Source: UBA2632 sp964452155
GTDB taxonomy: Bacteria > Bacteroidota > Bacteroidia > Bacteroidales > Dysgonomonadaceae
NCBI GenBank assembly: GCA_964452155.1
Contig: CAYVLC010000089.1
Location: 1-10,941 of the forward strand
DNA: 10,941 nt
Direction of reading: 5' to 3'
This document shows positions 6,590 to 10,941 of the stretch, piece by piece. Every line of letters begins with the position of its first letter. Position 1 is the stretch's first letter. A model generated the notes under the pieces. It was not told the DNA's origin. It saw only the letters and a list, made by a program, of their open reading frames with translations, and ran no database searches. Position numbers and translations under genes: made by a program.

Positions 6590-6790
6590 TTAATCTAAAT
6601 CTTCCATTTGCTTGTCAAACCAAGATTTAATTTCGTCTTTGCTTTTACCAGTTTTCTCTTGCATTCTACCGTAAAGTTCATCTTCTTTACCTTCAACATA
6701 GGTGAGGTCGTCGTCGGTGAGATTACCCCATTGTTGTTTTGCTTTTCCCTTTAACTGATTCCACTTTCCTTTAAATCTTAAATCGTCCAT
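6590..6790 (-). CDS. CsbD-family small stress-response protein
   Basis: A 66-residue, highly charged hydrophilic protein matching the CsbD family throughout: the N-terminal signature FKGKWNQLKGKAKQQWGNLT (residues 6-25), then DDDLTYVEGKEDELYGRMQE and a helical tail KSKDEIKSWFDKQMEDLD. CsbD-like proteins are induced by general stress in many bacteria (sigma-B in Bacillus subtilis, stationary phase in Escherichia coli YjbJ), but the biochemical role is unknown. No signal peptide or membrane segment is present. It lies 102 bp downstream of prfC on the same strand. No perfect -7 box was found in the gap (the closest, TAAGGTTTG on the minus strand at 6873-6881, has one extra base), so it may be read from prfC or from an alternative sigma factor. 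Its transcript most likely ends at the hairpin at 6510-6539. Confidence 0.9.
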   Translation of the reverse strand: MDDLRFKGKWNQLKGKAKQQWGNLTDDDLTYVEGKEDELYGRMQEKTGKSKDEIKSWFDKQMEDLD

Positions 6791-6892
6791 GTCAATTATA
6801 TTTTAATTGTTATACTACACTAACAGTTCTATTTTAAAACAAGAGACCTTGAAAATTGGTTCAGACACTTAACAAACCTTAGATATGAATAA

Positions 6893-8470
6893 TCAAAATT
6901 CAGAAGTAAAGTGAAAAACAATACTCTTAAAATCCTGTTGAGCCATCATCAGCATATAGTTTGACTCGGCCAAGAATACATCCCTCCCCTGTTTATCGTG
7001 AGCCATGTATTGATATTTGCGCTTTTTGAATTCGTCTAACTCCTCTGCATTATCACTTTCAATCCAACATGCTTTGAATAAACTTATAGGCTCCCATCGG
7101 CACTGAGCCCCATATTCATTCAACAAACGGTATTCGATAACTTCAAATTGAAGTTGCCCAACAGTACCAATAATCTTGCGCCCATTGAACTGATGAGTAA
7201 ATAGCTGAGCCACACCCTCGTCCATCAATTGTTCTATACCCTTTTGCAGTTGTTTCGATTTCAATGGATCGGCATTCTCAATATATTTAAACATTTCTGG
7301 AGAGAAGCTGGGCAATCCTTTGAAGTGCAAATCCTCGCCTGATGTCAAGGTATCGCCAATTTTAAAATTACCTGTATCTGGCAATCCAACAATATCTCCA
7401 GCATAAGCCTCGTCAAGAATCTCTTTTTTCTGTGCCATAAAAGCAGTGGGCGAAGAAAAGCGCATCATCCGATCGAAACGAACATGCTTATAATTGACAT
7501 TTCGCTCAAACTTGCCAGAGCAGACCCTCACAAATGCAATGCGCGAACGATGATTGGGATCCATATTGGCATGAATCTTAAATACAAAACCACTAAATGC
7601 ATCTTCATAAGGATCTACCCTACGCTCTTCGGCATTTACTGGACGTGGAGATGGAGCAATGTTCACAAAACAATCTAATAGCTCTTTAACGCCAAAGTTA
7701 TTCAAAGCCGAACCAAAGAAAACAGGAGCTAACTTACCTGCAAGGTACTCTTCTCTGTCGAACTCTGGATATACTCCAGTAATCAGTTCAACCTCTTCAC
7801 GCAGAGTTTCAGCCAAAGCTTCGCCAATGTGTGTTTCTAAATCGTCTTCGTTGATGTCCTTTACAGCAATAGATTTTGTTACTGTTTGTTTGCTTGGCTG
7901 AAACAAGTCGAGACTTTTTTCATACAAATTATATACGCCTTTAAATCTGTCTCCCATCTCAATGGGCCAGCTCAATGGGCGTACTTTTATCTGCAACTCT
8001 TTTTCAAGTTCGTCCAAAATATCGAAAGGGTCTTGCCCTTCTCTGTCTAGTTTATTCACAAATATCATAACAGGCGTATGGCGCATACGACACACCTCCA
8101 TTAGCTTGCGAGTCTGCACCTCCACTCCTTTTGCTACATCCACAACTACAATTACACTATCAACAGCAGTGAGTGTACGAAAAGTATCTTCAGCAAAATC
8201 CTCATGACCTGGTGTGTCTAGAATGTTTATTTTATGATCTTCGTAATCGAATCCCATCACAGAGGTGGCAACCGATATACCACGCTGTTTCTCAATCTCC
8301 ATCCAATCGGATGTAGCAGATTTCTTTATTTTATTAGACTTTACTGCTCCTGCAATATGTATGGCCCCGCCAAAAAGCAAAAGCTTCTCTGTGAGTGTTG
8401 TTTTACCTGCATCGGGGTGACTTATGATGGCAAACGTGCGACGTTTTTGTATCTCTTCTTTAATACTCAT
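6893..8470 (-). CDS. prfC: Peptide chain release factor 3 (RF3)
   Basis: Translational GTPase that ejects RF1/RF2 from the ribosome after peptide release, allowing the factors to recycle. The 525 residues equal the family length (529 in Escherichia coli). GTPase motifs: P-loop SHPDAGKTT (17-25); switch I region KQRGISVATS (61-70); G3 DTPGHEDF (85-92); G4 NKLD (139-142); and G5 SAL (254-256). They are followed by the beta-barrel domain 2 and an RF3-type C-terminal domain including EGVAQLF and GQLQFEV. EKQRGISVATSVM and the overall layout separate it from EF-G and LepA. The start ATG at 8470 (MSIKEEIQKRRTFAIISH) fits the family N terminus. The gene lies 66 bp downstream of rfbD on the same strand with no promoter or strong terminator between, so co-transcription is likely. 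Confidence 0.97.
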   Translation of the reverse strand: MSIKEEIQKRRTFAIISHPDAGKTTLTEKLLLFGGAIHIAGAVKSNKIKKSATSDWMEIEKQRGISVATSVMGFDYEDHKINILDTPGHEDFAEDTFRTLTAVDSVIVVVDVAKGVEVQTRKLMEVCRMRHTPVMIFVNKLDREGQDPFDILDELEKELQIKVRPLSWPIEMGDRFKGVYNLYEKSLDLFQPSKQTVTKSIAVKDINEDDLETHIGEALAETLREEVELITGVYPEFDREEYLAGKLAPVFFGSALNNFGVKELLDCFVNIAPSPRPVNAEERRVDPYEDAFSGFVFKIHANMDPNHRSRIAFVRVCSGKFERNVNYKHVRFDRMMRFSSPTAFMAQKKEILDEAYAGDIVGLPDTGNFKIGDTLTSGEDLHFKGLPSFSPEMFKYIENADPLKSKQLQKGIEQLMDEGVAQLFTHQFNGRKIIGTVGQLQFEVIEYRLLNEYGAQCRWEPISLFKACWIESDNAEELDEFKKRKYQYMAHDKQGRDVFLAESNYMLMMAQQDFKSIVFHFTSEF

Positions 8471-8536
8471 ATATGTAAGTGTGTGTGTGTTGACTTTTTA
8501 GTCTATTGAAATGTACTGTAAGGACAATTCTCTTTA
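8471..8536. repeat. rfbD-prfC spacer with short GT repeat
   Basis: The 66-bp spacer contains a run of GT dinucleotides (8479-8490, about six units; CA repeats on the transcribed strand) just upstream of the prfC start and a tiny perfect hairpin GACT-TTTT-AGTC (8492-8503). Neither is long enough to be assigned a function; slippage in the GT run could change spacing only, since it is non-coding. Confidence 0.4.
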
Positions 8537-9499
8537 TTACTCCTCTCCGTGAAGTTTTTTTAGAAACCGCTCTAAACTATCTTCCCAATGAGGGATAGAG
8601 AAATGAAATGTATCTTGTATTTTAGATTTGTCCAACACTGTGTATAATGGGCGTACAGCAGCAGTTGGGTAATCTTTAGATTCTATAGGTTTCAACTGAC
8701 AGTTATCTATATTAGAAAGTAGCTTTATTTTTTCGGCAAATCCATACCATGAAGTTTCTCCAAGATTAGAAAAATGATAAATGCCTTTTTTCCATTCTCC
8801 TTTCTTTGCGCTATCTAGAATAATAACGATGGCTTCGGCCAAATCTCTAGCATAGGTAGGTGTACCGTATTGATTGCTTACAATTGACAACGTGTCTCTC
8901 TCTTTCATAAGACGCAACATCGTTTTCACAAAGTTAACTTTGTAACTTGAGTATAGCCAAGCAGTACGAATGATAATAGAATCTGGGGCAATAGCTAATA
9001 TTGCCTCTTCTGCTCTCAACTTAGCTTTGCCATATACCGACAATGGATTGACAGGAGACTCTTCGCAATAAGGCTCTGTAGCATTTCCATCGAAGACATA
9101 ATCGGTTGAAATATGTATCAATTTGCAATCAAACTCTACTGCTGCTTTGGCCAAATTCTCTGCACCTATATGGTTTACTGCATTGCACACTTCCACATCA
9201 GTTTCGCACAAATCTACCATGGTGTAGGCCGCACAATTGACAATATATTGTACAGAGTGCTGCTCCACAAAACTTCTTACTGCTTCTAGTTGAGTAATAT
9301 CTAAATCGCTAGATCCGGTATAAATATATTGAAACATGCTTTCGTGCTCGTTGGCAAAATCATTCAGCTCACTCCCTAATTGACCAGTTGCTCCAGTTAC
9401 CAATACTTTTTTCTGAACCAAACCGTAATAGTATTGCTCTTTTACAGTAGTCTTATCTGTTCCACCCAAATGCTTGCTCGACCCAGTATAGATTGCCAT
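8537..9499 (-). CDS. rfbD: dTDP-4-dehydrorhamnose reductase family protein, with N-terminal extension
   Basis: Extended short-chain dehydrogenase of the RmlD/RfbD family, which uses NAD(P)H to reduce dTDP-4-dehydro-L-rhamnose to dTDP-L-rhamnose for surface polysaccharides. Visible: dinucleotide loop TGATGQLG (35-42); NCAAYTMVD (88-96); STDYVFDG (131-138) with catalytic Thr132; the active-site pair Tyr156 and Lys160 in VYGKAK; RTAWLYS (178-184); NQYGTPTYARDLA (209-221); and RPLYTVLDKSKI near the C terminus. Without its first 27-30 residues the protein would be the usual ~290 residues long. Relatives begin directly at the KKVLVTGA strand, so either residues 1-27 are a genuine extra segment or translation starts at the TTG codon at 9421-9419. 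The ATG at 9499 is supported by AAAGGAGAA, a clear Shine-Dalgarno sequence formed by the end of the upstream gene. No rfbA/B/C genes are adjacent, so the rhamnose role is by homology only. Confidence 0.88.
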   Translation of the reverse strand: MAIYTGSSKHLGGTDKTTVKEQYYYGLVQKKVLVTGATGQLGSELNDFANEHESMFQYIYTGSSDLDITQLEAVRSFVEQHSVQYIVNCAAYTMVDLCETDVEVCNAVNHIGAENLAKAAVEFDCKLIHISTDYVFDGNATEPYCEESPVNPLSVYGKAKLRAEEAILAIAPDSIIIRTAWLYSSYKVNFVKTMLRLMKERDTLSIVSNQYGTPTYARDLAEAIVIILDSAKKGEWKKGIYHFSNLGETSWYGFAEKIKLLSNIDNCQLKPIESKDYPTAAVRPLYTVLDKSKIQDTFHFSIPHWEDSLERFLKKLHGEE

Positions 9500-9501
9500 A
9501 A

Positions 9502-10038
9502 TTATTCTCCTTTATTATCTTGTAAATGATATTTTTCAGACAAACTGCGCAACAAATTCGATATTTGAGCAATTGCAGTAGCAGTGTCAGATGATATTTC
9601 TTTCTTTTGAAGTTTCAACAATAAAAAACCGTAGAGAGCTGTGAAACAGGTTTCTATCTCAGACACTGCATTATCTCCCGATTTTAATCTAAGCTCTTTA
9701 ATATAAGGCAGTGTTTTGTAGTAAATCTCTACGTATTTCAACTCCTTAGGATTTTTGAGCAGTTGCGAATGAAAAAGGCCCAATTCTTTAAGCAATTCAC
9801 TATTTGTAAAGAGATGACCTCCTTTTTCTAGGCCTTCAGATTTCATCTGCTCTATCAGACCTAAGTACCATTGACGTGCCTGAATTTTACTCTCATCGGA
9901 ATGACTGGTAGGTTCAATGAGTGCTTTTTGAATCTTATCAATATCAAATTCATAAGCACGCATTATATCTTCCAACTGCCACATATAAAGTAAATACTCG
10001 GCAATGTTTTCTCTCTTTTTTTGCTCTGCAATAAACAT
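9502..10038 (-). CDS. DUF4924 family protein, function unknown
   Basis: A 178-residue soluble protein without signal peptide or transmembrane segment, predicted to be largely alpha-helical. I recognise the N-terminal pattern MFIAEQKKRENIAEYLLYMW and the QARQWYLGLIEQM segment (54-66) as the Bacteroidetes-restricted DUF4924 family; the length is typical. No catalytic motif is visible, and no biochemical function is known to me. The stop codon is 2 bp before the ATG of rfbD, so the two are surely co-transcribed and probably translationally coupled, with the last codons (AAAGGAGAA) serving as ribosome-binding site of rfbD. Its own start at 10038 has a GAGGA sequence about 10 nt upstream, unusual for this window. 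It appears to be the first gene of the leftward unit DUF4924-rfbD-prfC, an order I recall from other Bacteroidales, which suggests conserved co-expression rather than shared biochemistry. Confidence 0.85.
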   Translation of the reverse strand: MFIAEQKKRENIAEYLLYMWQLEDIMRAYEFDIDKIQKALIEPTSHSDESKIQARQWYLGLIEQMKSEGLEKGGHLFTNSELLKELGLFHSQLLKNPKELKYVEIYYKTLPYIKELRLKSGDNAVSEIETCFTALYGFLLLKLQKKEISSDTATAIAQISNLLRSLSEKYHLQDNKGE

Positions 10039-10081
10039 TTTCTAATTTCCTCTTCTAAGGTTCAAGTTCAATTGCAAAGAC

Positions 10082-10089
10082 CAAACTAA
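10082..10089 (-). promoter_or_regulatory. Weak -7-like box for DUF4924-rfbD-prfC
   Basis: On the minus strand this reads TTAGTTTG, seven of eight positions of TAnnTTTG, 44 bp upstream of the DUF4924 start. No TTG is found at a suitable upstream distance. It is the best candidate in the 136-bp divergent region 10039-10174 but remains weak. Confidence 0.22.
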
Positions 10090-10150
10090 ATAAACAGGCT
10101 ATAAAACCTATTTGCCTTGCTCATAATTATCTAAACTCAAACCTTTTGAT

Positions 10151-10158
10151 TAATTTTG
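10151..10158 (+). promoter_or_regulatory. Putative Bacteroidetes -7 box for the MBL-fold gene
   Basis: TAATTTTG matches TAnnTTTG exactly and ends 16 bp before the ATG at 10175, implying a very short leader of about 10 nt. It lies in ATTAATTTTGTGC, identical over 13 bp to the metY promoter. TTTTG-TG-CAAAA (10154-10165) forms a small inverted repeat across the inferred start region. No good -33 TTG is visible. Confidence 0.5.
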
Positions 10159-10174
10159 TGCAAAAATACAACGA

Positions 10175-10941
10175 ATGATTAAGTTTCACATCATAGAATC
10201 GGGATATTTTATGGCCGATGGTGGCGCAATGTTTGGCCCAATCCCTAAAATGTATTGGGAACGCAAGTATCCTTGCGATGAAAACAACCTCTGTGTTATG
10301 GCTATGCGCTGCCTTTTTGTGGAAACAAAAAACAGGCGCATTCTAATAGACACAGGTGTGGGCAACAAACACGAGTTGAAATTTTATCAACCCCACAACC
10401 TCAAGGATATAGTGGAGGAAATAAAGAAGATTGGCTATGAGCCTAGCGAAATAACCGATGTTGTACTGACTCACCTCCATTTCGATCATTGTGGCTATGC
10501 CACCTGTTTTGATAAAGATGGAAAAACAGGTCCAACATTTCTAAATGCAACCTATTGGTTAAGCAAAGCACAATGGGAAAACTACCGCAATCCTCATTTG
10601 TATGAAAAAGATTCATTTTTTACCGAAAACATTGAACCTGTTTTTGAATCGAACCAACTTACCTTATTAGAAGAAGACACAAATCTTTTCGAAGGCTTTA
10701 CCTTGAAGCTTTATGATGGACACACCCCCGGACAAATAGCGGTACTCATCGACACTGACAATGAAAAGATTGTTTATCCTGGCGATGTTGTACCTACCTC
10801 TGCACATGTATCTCTTGGATGGTTGTCTGCCTATGACAACAATGCTGCACTAGCCATGGAAGAGAAAAAAAGACTGCTCGATAAAGTAGTGCAAGAAGAG
10901 AGAACTGCTATATTCTATCACGATGCTCAAATAGTATCGGC
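10175..10941 (+). CDS. MBL-fold metallo-hydrolase (3' end outside window)
   Basis: Open reading frame beginning MIKFHIIESGYFMADGGAMF and still open after 255 codons at the window edge. It is a metallo-beta-lactamase-fold hydrolase: the zinc motif HLHFDH gives His100, His102, Asp104 and His105; His183 in DGHTPGQ; the bridging Asp204 in YPGDVVP; and a further histidine, His249, in FYHD. The complete ligand set indicates a binuclear zinc enzyme. The early GAMFGPIPKMYW segment and the LIDTG strand (57-61) resemble the lactonase-like/quorum-quenching group of MBL proteins, but the true substrate cannot be told from sequence. Only the final helix or so should be missing, as relatives are about 260-290 residues long. 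The ATG at 10175 gives the natural first beta strand and lies just after a -7 box. It is divergent from DUF4924. Confidence 0.88.
   Translation, partial: MIKFHIIESGYFMADGGAMFGPIPKMYWERKYPCDENNLCVMAMRCLFVETKNRRILIDTGVGNKHELKFYQPHNLKDIVEEIKKIGYEPSEITDVVLTHLHFDHCGYATCFDKDGKTGPTFLNATYWLSKAQWENYRNPHLYEKDSFFTENIEPVFESNQLTLLEEDTNLFEGFTLKLYDGHTPGQIAVLIDTDNEKIVYPGDVVPTSAHVSLGWLSAYDNNAALAMEEKKRLLDKVVQEERTAIFYHDAQIVS

Noticed and set aside
7484..8509. Plus-strand open frames over prfC
   Set aside because: They are antisense to all conserved RF3 motifs and have no homology that I can recognise.
10186..10368. Minus-strand open frame at the right edge
   Set aside because: The plus strand here encodes the start of the MBL-fold hydrolase with intact motifs, so this is a shadow.

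Overview
The window looks like chromosomal housekeeping DNA from a member of the order Bacteroidales (phylum Bacteroidota). Three things point there. The malate dehydrogenase is the divergent 333-residue form I associate with Porphyromonas-like Bacteroidales. The order DUF4924 - dTDP-4-dehydrorhamnose reductase - release factor 3 is one I recall as common in this order. Several intergenic regions carry the Bacteroidetes -7 promoter element TAnnTTTG, and most genes lack a Shine-Dalgarno site. The DNA is AT-rich. Genus cannot be decided from this window.

Left part (minus strand, 58-3456): mdh (malate dehydrogenase) and hppA (membrane-integral, ion-pumping pyrophosphatase), read right to left with a 192-bp gap between them. 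The -7-like box in that gap suggests mdh has its own promoter. Both genes belong to energy metabolism: C4-dicarboxylate interconversion, and ion pumping driven by the pyrophosphate released in biosynthesis.

Middle part (plus strand, 3653-6479): a ROK-family transcriptional regulator/sugar-kinase homologue interrupted by a 100-N assembly gap, then metY (O-acetylhomoserine sulfhydrylase, homocysteine synthesis), then trhA (hemolysin III/PAQR membrane protein). The ROK gene diverges from hppA. The metY upstream region holds the best promoter candidate of the window, sitting on palindromes. A long stem-loop separates metY from trhA.

Right part (minus strand, 6590-10038): a compact cluster transcribed DUF4924 -> rfbD -> prfC, followed by a small CsbD-like stress protein. 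A hairpin with a T tract ends this leftward unit where it converges on trhA. At the right edge a zinc metallo-beta-lactamase-fold hydrolase begins on the plus strand (10175) and runs off the window.

I see no rRNA, tRNA, CRISPR array, insertion sequence, integrase or phage gene, and no evidence of a new multi-gene system. The points most worth a second look are the metY-trhA hairpin, the palindromic metY promoter, the likely dual Na+/H+ character of the pyrophosphatase, the unusual N-terminal extension of the RfbD homologue, and the ROK gene whose central part is missing from the assembly.
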